From NCBI GenBank assembly GCA_026314275.1, contig CP111109.1:682001-746000 (forward strand): DNA of 64,000 nucleotides, given 5' to 3'. A program made the translations under genes and the position numbers. Numbering within the stretch: position 1 is the first letter of the stretch; each line of letters begins with the position of its first letter. Positions 56,536 to 64,000 of this stretch are shown one piece after another. Below the pieces are notes generated by a model, which saw nothing but the letters and a program-made list of their open reading frames with translations, ran no database searches and was not told where the DNA came from. The DNA comes from JAGOEY01 sp017997515 (lineage in GTDB: Bacteria; Pseudomonadota; Gammaproteobacteria; Burkholderiales; Burkholderiaceae_C).

Positions 56536-57903
56536 TTACAAGGTTCCGTAGCTGTGCAGCCCACTCAGGAACATGTTCACGCCGATAAACGCAAAGGTGG
56601 TGATGGCCAGGCCTGCAAGTGCCCACCAGGCCGACACGGCACCCCGCAAGCCCTTCATCAGCCGCATGTGCAACCAGGCGGCGTAGTTGAGCCAGACGAT
56701 CAGCGCCCAGGTTTCCTTCGGGTCCCAGCTCCAGTAGCCGCCCCAGGCCTCGGCCGCCCAGAGTGCGCCCAGCACGGTGGCGATGGTGAAGAAGGCAAAA
56801 CCTACGGCGATGGATTTGTACATCACGTCGTCCAGCATCTCCAGGCTGGGCAGCTTGGCGGCGATGCGCTCACGGCCCAGCAGGATGCCCCCAGCGATCA
56901 GCGCCGCCACACCGGCATAAGCCACCCAGAAATAACTGCCGCTGACAGCAAGCGATTGGCGAAAGGCAATGGGCACAAAACACAGGGCGATACCCAGCAG
57001 CCACAGCGGGGCCAGGCTGGTCCAGCGCCGCTCACCGGCCTGCAGCTTGATCAGGTAGGCAAAAGCCACCATGGCCGCCAGCGCAAAGGTGCCGTAGCCG
57101 ACAAAGTTGGCGGGCACATGCAGCTTCATCCACCAGCTCTGCAGGGCGGGCACCAGGGGCTGGATCTCGTGGGCATCACGCACCACGGTGTACCAGAGCA
57201 GGAAACCCACCGCCGCACTGACCACCAGCATCACAAACGCGCCCATGGCGCGGGTGCCGTAATGCTCTTCGAAGTACAGGTAGAACAGCGCTGTCATCCA
57301 GCAGAACAGCACAAACACTTCGTACAGGTTGCTGACCGGGATGTGGCCTACGTCCGCGCCAATGAGGTAACTCTCGTACCAGCGCACCATGGTGCCGATG
57401 AGCGCCATGACCACGGCGGCCCAGGTAAAGCGGGAGCCCAACAGTGCCATGGTGGCACCCTCACCACGGGACACCAGACCCACCCAGTAAAACACGGTGG
57501 CCATAAAAAACAGCACACACATCCACAGGATGGCGGACTGGCTGGACAGGAAGTACTTGAGCAGAAACACCTCTTCGGCGCGCGCCAAGCTGCCACCGTC
57601 CACCCCTTGGTACAGGTAGATGGCCAACAAAGCGCAGGCCGCCACCCCCACCATCAGCCCACGCAGGGGCCGCCAGAACCAGCCGATCCAGATAGCGGCA
57701 GGAATGGTGCCTATCAGGATGGCCTTTTCGTACACATCCATAAACGCGGCATAACGCACAAACGCAAACAGCGCACCCGTGGTGACAAGGGCGGCAAACA
57801 CCCAGTCAAACAGGTTGCGCCGGGCGAAATAGGCGTCATTCAGTGTCAGGCTGGTGGTGCCTGCCACCGCAGCGGGGTTGGTGTTGGTGGTCGCGGGATT
57901 CAT
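56536..57903 (-). CDS. ccsB: System II cytochrome c biogenesis protein CcsB (CcsA/ResC-type heme channel)
   Basis: Membrane subunit of the ResBC heme-export and ligation machine for c-type cytochromes. It is 455 residues from MNPATTNTNP; an upstream frame would overlap resB too far. It has about eight transmembrane segments. The WWD heme-handling motif AEAWGGYWSWDPKETWAL is in the C-terminal half, with flanking histidines (LHVPANFVGYG, AAWLHMRLMKG). The ATG overlaps the resB stop (ATGA). A naming note: the CcsA-like protein is called CcsB in many betaproteobacterial annotations. Confidence 0.93.
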   Translation of the reverse strand: MNPATTNTNPAAVAGTTSLTLNDAYFARRNLFDWVFAALVTTGALFAFVRYAAFMDVYEKAILIGTIPAAIWIGWFWRPLRGLMVGVAACALLAIYLYQGVDGGSLARAEEVFLLKYFLSSQSAILWMCVLFFMATVFYWVGLVSRGEGATMALLGSRFTWAAVVMALIGTMVRWYESYLIGADVGHIPVSNLYEVFVLFCWMTALFYLYFEEHYGTRAMGAFVMLVVSAAVGFLLWYTVVRDAHEIQPLVPALQSWWMKLHVPANFVGYGTFALAAMVAFAYLIKLQAGERRWTSLAPLWLLGIALCFVPIAFRQSLAVSGSYFWVAYAGVAALIAGGILLGRERIAAKLPSLEMLDDVMYKSIAVGFAFFTIATVLGALWAAEAWGGYWSWDPKETWALIVWLNYAAWLHMRLMKGLRGAVSAWWALAGLAITTFAFIGVNMFLSGLHSYGTL

Positions 57904-60083
57904 AGCGTTTTCAGATCCTTGTCCTTGGGGGTGGCGGCGATCGGTGCCACACCTATCAGTTTGCTGGTCAGCCGGGCAAATTCGCGGTCTACGTCCAGTG
58001 TCTTGCGGTTGGACGACAGGGCCATGGAGGCGTGTGTGCTGCCGTTCTTGGGAACCACCCACACCCACAGGCGGCGGTCACGCACATACAGCATCGCAAA
58101 AATGCCAATGATGAGCAAGAGACAGCCGGTGTACACCACCTTCTTGCCCGGGGCTCGCGCCACCTGGAACACGCTGGCCTGCACCTGGTTAAATTCCTTG
58201 AGGGTAAAAACCAGGGGCACGGGGTAGGCCTGTGCGTCGCTGAGCGACAACACGGCCTGGGTCATGAAGGCGCGGGTTGCTTCGCTGTCGTCCAGCGCAG
58301 GCAGACCTGCAGTTTCACGTGTCATCTGGGCCAACTCGAACAACACGCCGTTCAGGATGCGCACCAGCACCTCACCCGCACGCGGGCGTTCGGCTTCGGG
58401 CACGTTGGCTTCCATGAAGTCGGAAATGGCCTGCAGCCCGCCCAGCGGTTTGCCGGTGCTGGCCGCCGCCGTGTTGGCCGCCACATCCCCCGCAAACAGG
58501 GCCAGCGCCCGGGCAGCAGACTGGTTCAGTTGCTGCGCCAGCTCGGGGCGTTTGGGGTCGATGGCCTTGGCCACATACCGGTTGACGGCCTTGGCGCGCA
58601 CCGCCGGGTCGGCCAGCGCGGCACGCAGGTGCAGAAAGCCGTCCATGCTGCCTTGGTCGTCCATGGGCACACGCAGGTAGCGGAAGGTGTCGGCCAGGTT
58701 TTCACGCACGCCCAGCAAGAAGACCGGCTGCCCGTCACCGGTGTCCACCGGCAGCATGTAGTTGTGGAATTCGCGCGCCTGGCCCGCCGCATCACGCAGC
58801 TTGTAGGTGATGCTGGGGCCCACGTTGCGCAGTTCCTTGTTGGTGGCCGTCTTGTTGGCCGCACCCATACGCGCGTCGATGGCGGAGCGCAAATCCACCT
58901 TGCGCACATCGGCGCCCGATGCGCTGCCGCCGGCGAAGTTTTCGACGTTGATGACCCGCAGCGCCGTGTACTCGATGGTCATTTTTTCGCCATCCGCAGC
59001 ATCCACACCGGTCGTGAGCTGAGAGCTGTTGCCGATGACCCCGTCGATGTCGAAACGTTTGCCTGTGCCTGCCATGGGCACCGCATGTAACTTGACCGAA
59101 GAGCCACCGTCGTCAAAGCTGGACTGGTAAATCTCCACACCTTTGAAGTTGGCCGGGTGGTTCACTTCGATGCGGGCCGGTTTCTGCTCACCCGTGGCCT
59201 TGTCATGGATCACCACTTCGCTGGCAAACAGCTTGGGCATGCCGGTGGAGTAATGCTCAACGATGAACTTCTTGAGTTCGATCGTGAACGGCAGGTCCTG
59301 CAGCAGGATGCCGTCCGACTGGTTCAGGATGGCGGTGCCCGCCTGCGTACCCTCGGCCACCAGGACATTGCCACGGAACGTGGGGTTGCTGTCACTCAGG
59401 CGGTGCACCGGGTTCACATCGGCGATCAGGCCGCCGCCGGTGTACGGCGTCTTGCCGTTGAACAACATTTGCGCCCGCACGATGAGGTCGCCGTCGAGCA
59501 GGCCACCAATACAGATCAGCACGATGGCGCTGTGGGCTGCGATATAACCGATCTTGTTGGCGGCACCGGCTTTGGCAGCCACCATCCAGCCCACGCCGTC
59601 GGCTGTTTCACGGCGCTGCATCTTGACCTTCCAGCCGCCACCCACCAGTGTCTTGCCCACCCGCTGCGCTGCTGCCTCGGCGGACTCATCCAGCGTGGCC
59701 TCGGCCCGGTGGCTGAACGCACGCAGGCTTTGCTCACGCATGTTTTCTTTGTAGACCTTCAGGTCGGCCAGGATCTTGGGGGTACTGCGGGCGATACACA
59801 GCGAGGTGCTGGTCACCAGAAACGCCAGGATCAGCAGAAACCACCACGCGCTGTACACCGTGTGCAGGTTGGCGCGCATGAACACCTCGGCCCAGAACGG
59901 GCCGAACTGGTTGACGTAGTTGCCCGGTGGCTCCCCCTGCTTGAGCACGGTGCCGATGATCGACGCAATACAGATGATGGTCAGCAGCGAAATCGCAAAC
60001 CGCATCGACGACAGCAGCTCAACCGCCGAACGCAGCAGGTGCGAGGAGGTTTTGACGCGCAGACCGTGGGTGGAAACAGACAT
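57900..60083 (-). CDS. resB: System II cytochrome c biogenesis protein ResB
   Basis: Partner of CcsB in attaching heme to apocytochromes c in the periplasm. It is 727 residues from MSVSTHGLRVK. It has transmembrane segments near residues 25-45 (MRFAISLLTIICIASIIGTVL), 70-95 and 165-190, then a large periplasmic domain (about 190-640) and a last segment (VVYTGCLLLIIGIFAMLYV). The conserved GNYVNQFGPFWAEVF lies near residue 50. It is first in the resB-ccsB pair, downstream of the cytochrome c4 terminator. Confidence 0.93.
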   Translation of the reverse strand: MSVSTHGLRVKTSSHLLRSAVELLSSMRFAISLLTIICIASIIGTVLKQGEPPGNYVNQFGPFWAEVFMRANLHTVYSAWWFLLILAFLVTSTSLCIARSTPKILADLKVYKENMREQSLRAFSHRAEATLDESAEAAAQRVGKTLVGGGWKVKMQRRETADGVGWMVAAKAGAANKIGYIAAHSAIVLICIGGLLDGDLIVRAQMLFNGKTPYTGGGLIADVNPVHRLSDSNPTFRGNVLVAEGTQAGTAILNQSDGILLQDLPFTIELKKFIVEHYSTGMPKLFASEVVIHDKATGEQKPARIEVNHPANFKGVEIYQSSFDDGGSSVKLHAVPMAGTGKRFDIDGVIGNSSQLTTGVDAADGEKMTIEYTALRVINVENFAGGSASGADVRKVDLRSAIDARMGAANKTATNKELRNVGPSITYKLRDAAGQAREFHNYMLPVDTGDGQPVFLLGVRENLADTFRYLRVPMDDQGSMDGFLHLRAALADPAVRAKAVNRYVAKAIDPKRPELAQQLNQSAARALALFAGDVAANTAAASTGKPLGGLQAISDFMEANVPEAERPRAGEVLVRILNGVLFELAQMTRETAGLPALDDSEATRAFMTQAVLSLSDAQAYPVPLVFTLKEFNQVQASVFQVARAPGKKVVYTGCLLLIIGIFAMLYVRDRRLWVWVVPKNGSTHASMALSSNRKTLDVDREFARLTSKLIGVAPIAATPKDKDLKTL

Positions 60084-60100
60084 GGAGACAGTGAAGGGAC

Positions 60101-60149
60101 GCAAAAAGCAAAAAGGGCGGGCCATCCTGGGGAGATGGGCCCGCCCTTT
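60101..60149 (-). terminator. Intrinsic terminator after the cytochrome c4 gene
   Basis: A perfect 12-bp inverted repeat: AAAGGGCGGGCC (60112-60123) with GGCCCGCCCTTT (60138-60149), separated by a 14-base loop. Read on the minus strand it is followed by TTGCTTTTTGCG, a T-rich tail. It lies 56 bases after the cytochrome stop and about 30 bases before the resB start, so resB should have its own promoter or depend on read-through. Confidence 0.75.
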
Positions 60150-60204
60150 AGGGTTTGTTATTGGCGGTTAGTTCATACCAAATGCGCGAAGAATGCGCGC
60201 AGGA

Positions 60205-60846
60205 TTACTTCAGGCCAGCGATGTAGTCCGAAACAGCCTTGATTTCACGGTCGTTCATCTTGGCAGCCACACCCGTCATCGGAATGCTGTTCTTGCGCAC
60301 GCCATCACGGAAGGCCACCAGTTGCGCGGCGGTGTAGTCGGCATGCTGGGCACCCAGGCGTGGGAACTGGATCGGGATACCCGCACCGTTGGGGCTGTGG
60401 CAGGCGGCACAGGCGGGCACCTGGCGGTCGGCAATACCACCGCGGTAGATGCGTTCACCCAGGCTCACCAGTTCTTTGTCCTTGGCGAAACCGGGCTTGA
60501 TGGCTTTGGAGGCCACCCAGAACGACACGTTACGCATGTCTTCGTCAGACAGTGCCGACGCAAAACCCTGCATCACAGCGTTCTTGCGTTTGCCGGATTT
60601 GAAATCCTGCAATTGCTTGACCAGGTATTCGGGGTGCTGTTGCGCCAGCTTGGGCTGGATGGGCACAGACGAATTACCGTCCGCGCCGTGGCAGGACGCA
60701 CACATCGCGGTGTAGCTGGCTTCACCCTTGACCAAGTCAATCTTGGGTGCCTGGGGCGCGGCCGCGGGTTTTTCATCTGCCGCCACAGCGGCGAAAGTAG
60801 GAGCTGCCAGCGCGGCAGCCATCAGCAAGGAGGCGAGCAACTTCAT
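60205..60846 (-). CDS. Diheme cytochrome c4
   Basis: Periplasmic electron carrier, typically between the bc1 complex and terminal oxidases. It is 213 residues with a signal peptide (MKLLASLLMAAALAAPTFA), and two cytochrome c domains, each with a CxxCH heme site (CASCH near residue 49 and CAACH near 149) and a distal methionine (NAVMQGFA, NSIPMTGVA). Neighbouring resB-ccsB make the machinery that matures such proteins. Confidence 0.93.
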   Translation of the reverse strand: MKLLASLLMAAALAAPTFAAVAADEKPAAAPQAPKIDLVKGEASYTAMCASCHGADGNSSVPIQPKLAQQHPEYLVKQLQDFKSGKRKNAVMQGFASALSDEDMRNVSFWVASKAIKPGFAKDKELVSLGERIYRGGIADRQVPACAACHSPNGAGIPIQFPRLGAQHADYTAAQLVAFRDGVRKNSIPMTGVAAKMNDREIKAVSDYIAGLK

Positions 60847-60923
60847 ATGGTGGGTGATCTTATATGCGCAAAACTGCGTGATTCTACAATGGGCCTTGCG
60901 CGTCCCCCAAAGCCCACTCCACA

Positions 60924-61655
60924 ATGACCTCAACTCCACACCCTTATGCCAAAGACCGCGCGCCCAATCCAGCCGCCAAAACGGCCCACGCCTGGCTGCA
61001 TACCGCGAAATTTCTGACCACCGCACCGACGCTCGACTTCCTGCCCCCGCATGACCTGCCCGAGATTGCCTTTGTGGGCCGCTCGAATGCGGGCAAGTCC
61101 ACCTGCATCAACACGTTGACGCAGCAGAACCAGCTGGCTTTTGCCTCGAAAAAGCCCGGCCGCACCCAGCACATCAACCTGTTCAGCCTGGGCAAACAGA
61201 ACATCCACGACGCCGTGCTGGCCGACTTGCCGGGCTACGGCTACGCAGCGGTGCCCAAGCAGGACAAGATCCGCTGGCAACGCGTGATGGCCAATTACCT
61301 GATGACGCGCCAGAACCTCATCGGCATCGTGCTGCTGTGTGACCCGCGCCACGGGCTGACCGAGCTGGACGAAATCCTGCTCGACATCGTGCGCCCGCGT
61401 ATCAGTGAAGGGCTCAAGCTGCTGGTGCTGCTGACCAAAGCCGACAAACTCACCCGCGCCGAGCAAAACAAGGTGCTGTCCATCGTGCGACTGCAAGCCG
61501 GTGGCGGCGAGGTGAAACTCTTCTCCGCACTGAAGAAACAGGGCCTGGACGATGCTGCCATGCTGCTGTGGGACTGGGCCCATCCGGAAGGCGCGGCTGC
61601 AGCCGCCGCGCCACCGGCCGTTGCAGCAGAGCCCGAGCCCGAAGCCAACGACTGA
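60924..61655 (+). CDS. engB: Ribosome-assembly GTP-binding protein EngB (YihA/YsxC)
   Basis: Essential GTPase for 50S ribosome assembly, also linked to division. It is 243 residues. G-motifs: G1 GRSNAGKST, G3 DLPGYGYA, G4 TKADKL. The N-terminus has about 25 extra residues and the C-terminus is an Ala/Pro/Glu tail. It is divergent from the cytochrome c4 gene with 77 bases between starts, the common betaproteobacterial arrangement. Confidence 0.95.
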   Translation: MTSTPHPYAKDRAPNPAAKTAHAWLHTAKFLTTAPTLDFLPPHDLPEIAFVGRSNAGKSTCINTLTQQNQLAFASKKPGRTQHINLFSLGKQNIHDAVLADLPGYGYAAVPKQDKIRWQRVMANYLMTRQNLIGIVLLCDPRHGLTELDEILLDIVRPRISEGLKLLVLLTKADKLTRAEQNKVLSIVRLQAGGGEVKLFSALKKQGLDDAAMLLWDWAHPEGAAAAAAPPAVAAEPEPEAND

Positions 61656-61728
61656 TCGCACGGCCCGCTCTTCAGCGCAACACCCCACGGCCGCCCCGCC
61701 GTGGCCTGTTTGTTACCTGTGGAGCCCC

Positions 61729-62634
61729 ATGATTACCACCGTCGCCCGCACCCTGCCCCACGGCCCCACCCTGCACTGCCGCACCAGTGGCCCGGCCGGT
61801 GCACCCGTCCTGCTGTTTTTGCACGGATTCCCCGAGGGGGCTTTTGTCTGGGACGCCTTGCTGAAGCACTTTTCCCGGCCGGAAAACGGCGGTTACCGCT
61901 GCGTGGCCCCCTGGCTACGGGGCTTTGGCCCGTCCAGCGCACCGCTTGACGCCAAGGACTACCGGCCCAAACACCTGGTGCAGGACATCCTGGCGCTGAT
62001 CGCGATCGAATCCCCCGGTGCCCCATTGGCCTGCCTGGTGGCGCACGACTGGGGCGGCGCCGTGGCGTGGAACACGGCCAACCAGTTCCCGCAGCAGATG
62101 CAGCGCCTGGCCATCATCAATTCACCGCACCCCGGCACCTTTTTGCGCGAGCTGCAAACCAACCCCGCCCAACAAGCGGCCAGTGCATACATGAACTTTT
62201 TGATACGCCCGGATGCTGAAAGCTTGCTTGCCGCCAACGACTTCCAGCGTATGTGGCGGTTTTTGAACCGGCCCGACGGCACCCCGCCCGCTTGGCTGGA
62301 CGATGCCACCCGCGCCCAGTACCACGCCACCTGGAGCGCAGGCCTGACGGGCGGCTGCAACTACTACCGCGCCTCCCCCCTGCGCCCGGCCCGCCCCGGC
62401 GACCCTGCCGCCAATGCCGTGCAACTGCCACACAGCATGCTGACCGTGGACGTACCCACCTGGGTGCTGTGGGCGCTGGACGACATCGCCCTGCTGCCCA
62501 GCCTGCTCGACGGTCTGGACGGCTACATCCCCTGCCTGACCCTGGAGACCGTGGCCGATGCCGACCACTGGGTCATACACACCCACCCCGCGCGAGTGAT
62601 TGCGGGTCTGACAGCGCATCTACTACGGAATTGA
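61729..62634 (+). CDS. Alpha/beta hydrolase (epoxide hydrolase/dehalogenase-like)
   Basis: A 301-residue hydrolase of unknown substrate, starting MITTVARTLPHGPT. The oxyanion-hole motif HGFPEG lies near residue 30 and the nucleophile elbow is AHDWGGAVAW (aspartate as nucleophile), which points to the epoxide-hydrolase/haloalkane-dehalogenase subgroup rather than a serine esterase. A cap domain follows, and the catalytic histidine is in ADADHWVIH near the end. The TGA stop lies at the edge of a dispersed repeat. It lies 74 bases after engB on the same strand. Confidence 0.85.
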   Translation: MITTVARTLPHGPTLHCRTSGPAGAPVLLFLHGFPEGAFVWDALLKHFSRPENGGYRCVAPWLRGFGPSSAPLDAKDYRPKHLVQDILALIAIESPGAPLACLVAHDWGGAVAWNTANQFPQQMQRLAIINSPHPGTFLRELQTNPAQQAASAYMNFLIRPDAESLLAANDFQRMWRFLNRPDGTPPAWLDDATRAQYHATWSAGLTGGCNYYRASPLRPARPGDPAANAVQLPHSMLTVDVPTWVLWALDDIALLPSLLDGLDGYIPCLTLETVADADHWVIHTHPARVIAGLTAHLLRN

Positions 62635-62688
62635 TAGCTACCTGCGCACGGTGGATGTGCGCCAAGTGCCAAAATCGTTCATAAAACC
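62633..62688. repeat. Dispersed palindromic repeat, copy 10 (after the alpha/beta hydrolase)
   Basis: GATAGCTACCTGCGCACG...TGTGCGCCAAGTGCCAAAATCGTTCATAAAACC. Core stem TGCGCAC/GTGCGC, and a right-hand tail nearly identical to that of copy 1 at 4061-4115. It lies in the convergent gap between the hydrolase (plus) and the acyltransferase (minus), and includes the last bases of the hydrolase stop codon. Confidence 0.75.
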
Positions 62689-62697
62689 TTGGCAGGG

Positions 62698-63564
62698 CTA
62701 GTACACCGAAGGCTCACCCGTCGGTCGGGTTTTAAAGCGTTTGTGCACCCAGTAGTACTGCGACGGCATGGTGTTGATGTAGCCCTCCAGCCGCGCGTTC
62801 ATCAGCGCGGTGTCGGCCTCCACATCGTCGCTTGGGTAGTTCTGCCAGGCAGGGTGCACTTCCACGTCGTAGCCCCAAGGTGTCATACGCGGAATCACCG
62901 GCACCACCTTGGCTTTGCCCAGCCGGGCGAAGCGCGGCAGCGACGGCACGGTGGCGGCCTGGATGCCGTAGAACGGCACAAAAATAGACTCTTGCGGGCC
63001 AAAGTTCATGTCGGGCAGCAGGTACAGAATGCCGCCTGCGCGCAGCCCGCTCAGGTTGTTTTTGATGCCGTCAAAGCGGTTGAACATCTTCACGTCCCCA
63101 AAACGCACACGCCCTGCGGTAATCCACGCGTCCAGGCGTTTGTCGGGCAGCGGTGTGTAGATGGAGGTGAACAGGCGCGGCGTACTCATGCCAATGGCCG
63201 TGGCTGCCGCGTCCAAACCGTAAAAATGCGGGCCAAAGATAATGGTGGGGGTGGTGCCTTCCAGCTCCTGCACCGCGCCGTGGAGCTTCAGGCGCTTTTC
63301 CAGCACCGAACGCGGCGCGTGCCAGAGCCAGCTGCGGTCCAGCCAAGCCTGGCAGAAATAAATGAACGATTCGCGCGCCAGCGCCCGCCGCTCCTTCGCA
63401 GTGCGCTCCGGAAAACAGAGCAAAAGATTTTTCTCAACCACCCGACGGCGCGGTGCAGCCAGCACAAACAAAATCCGCCCGATCAGCGCCGCAAAGCCGC
63501 GCACCCACGACAGCGGCAGCTTCGCCAGGAAGCGCATGAAGAGAATTCCGAGATAACTGAACAC
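62698..63564 (-). CDS. Lipid A biosynthesis acyltransferase (LpxL/HtrB family)
   Basis: Inner-membrane enzyme adding a secondary acyl chain to lipid A. It is 288 residues, with an N-terminal membrane anchor (MFSYLGILFMRFLAKLPLSWV), the catalytic HX4D motif GPHFYGLDAAA near residue 112, and the conserved late segment MPSQYYWVHKRFKTRP, where the arginine/lysine-rich end is typical. It follows a second acyltransferase gene by 3 bases; the two probably add different acyl chains. Confidence 0.92.
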   Translation of the reverse strand: MFSYLGILFMRFLAKLPLSWVRGFAALIGRILFVLAAPRRRVVEKNLLLCFPERTAKERRALARESFIYFCQAWLDRSWLWHAPRSVLEKRLKLHGAVQELEGTTPTIIFGPHFYGLDAAATAIGMSTPRLFTSIYTPLPDKRLDAWITAGRVRFGDVKMFNRFDGIKNNLSGLRAGGILYLLPDMNFGPQESIFVPFYGIQAATVPSLPRFARLGKAKVVPVIPRMTPWGYDVEVHPAWQNYPSDDVEADTALMNARLEGYINTMPSQYYWVHKRFKTRPTGEPSVY

Positions 63565-63567
63565 GTC

Positions 63568-64000
63568 TCAGACCTTCTCTTGTGCTTTTTCTGGCAATTT
63601 TTCGGGGGTTTCGCGGCGCGGCTGTTTGTAACGGCCATACCCCCACAGGTACTGCGAGGGGCAGGCACGAATCAACCGCTCCATTTCCGCATTGATCTGC
63701 GCGACGGCCGTGGCCGTGTCGGCAGCCAGTGGCTCCGGCATGGCATAGGCGTGCAGCACAAAACCCCGGCCCCAGGACAAACGCTCGCTGCGCACCAGCA
63801 GCACCTGCGCGCCGGTTTGCTGCACCAGCCGGGCGGCCAGGGTCATGGTGTAGGCCTTGCGGCCAAACACGGGCGACCACAAACCCTGACCTTCAGGCGG
63901 CACCTGGTCGGGCAACAAACCCACGGCATGGCCCCGGCGCAGGGCCTTGATCATCTGGCGCACACCGGACAGGTTGGTCGGCGCTGTTTCAAGCCCCGGG
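63568..64000 (-). CDS. Lipid A biosynthesis acyltransferase, second copy (N-terminus beyond window)
   Basis: The C-terminal 143 residues are visible; the frame is open to the right edge. Family features are LRRGHAVGLLPDQVPPEGQG, GLWSPVFGRKAYTMTLAARL and the ending CPSQYLWGYGRYKQPR, all as in LpxL/LpxM acyltransferases. The HX4D motif would lie outside the window. It ends in a Lys/Glu-rich tail and is followed by the paralogue after 3 bases, so they form an operon. Confidence 0.9.
   Translation of the reverse strand, partial: PGLETAPTNLSGVRQMIKALRRGHAVGLLPDQVPPEGQGLWSPVFGRKAYTMTLAARLVQQTGAQVLLVRSERLSWGRGFVLHAYAMPEPLAADTATAVAQINAEMERLIRACPSQYLWGYGRYKQPRRETPEKLPEKAQEKV

Overview
This window comes from a GC-rich betaproteobacterium, most likely a member of the Comamonadaceae (Burkholderiales). 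The evidence is gene content and order: mlaFEDACB, an ABC exporter, ibaG and murA running into a his operon; gltBD; pilMNOPQ with aroKB; cyaY back to back with lptM-lysA; and resB-ccsB beside msrPQ. A closer placement (Rhodoferax/Albidiferax-like) is only a guess. No tRNA, rRNA or CRISPR array was seen. No gene-free stretch exceeds about 300 bases.

Layout. 1-12941 (minus): histidine biosynthesis in the order hisG-hisD-[insert]-hisC-hisB-hisH-hisA-mutarotase-hisF-hisI-hisE, ending in a truncated membrane-protein gene. The insert (5840-10758) holds a McrBC-like restriction pair, whose nuclease gene carries an in-frame amber codon, and a ribbon-helix-helix/PIN toxin-antitoxin pair with a clear tandem operator. 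12938-20253 (minus): murA, ibaG, a two-gene ABC exporter and the Mla lipid-transport set. 20475-26733 (minus): gltD and gltB. 26913-32130 (minus): a degenerate REP-associated transposase, a methyltransferase, a DUF1415 protein, dgt, aroB and aroK. 32194-40081 (minus): a large Ig-repeat lipoprotein followed upstream by pilQPONM. 40359-44752: mrcA (plus), cyaY (minus), lptM-lysA (plus).

44838-54638 is an accessory block. Three lipoprotein genes and a tiny zinc-ribbon ORF lie on the minus strand. A plus-strand operon encodes an ECF sigma factor, a membrane anti-sigma-like protein and a secreted caspase-like peptidase. Converging on it is a minus-strand operon with a TonB-dependent receptor (split by an in-frame ochre codon) and a secreted TPR-CHAT protein. 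Two exported caspase-fold proteins next to an envelope-type sigma/anti-sigma pair make this the best candidate for an undescribed system. 54696-64000 is mostly housekeeping: msrQ-msrP, ccsB-resB, cytochrome c4, engB, an alpha/beta hydrolase and two LpxL-type acyltransferases, the last one cut by the window end.

A family of short palindromic repeats (about 10 copies, 30-60 bp) runs through the whole window. Copies sit at gene junctions, and five of them contain the stop codon of a gene. One lies inside the mlaA signal-peptide coding region, one forms the leader of hisH and one may give dgt its ribosome binding site.
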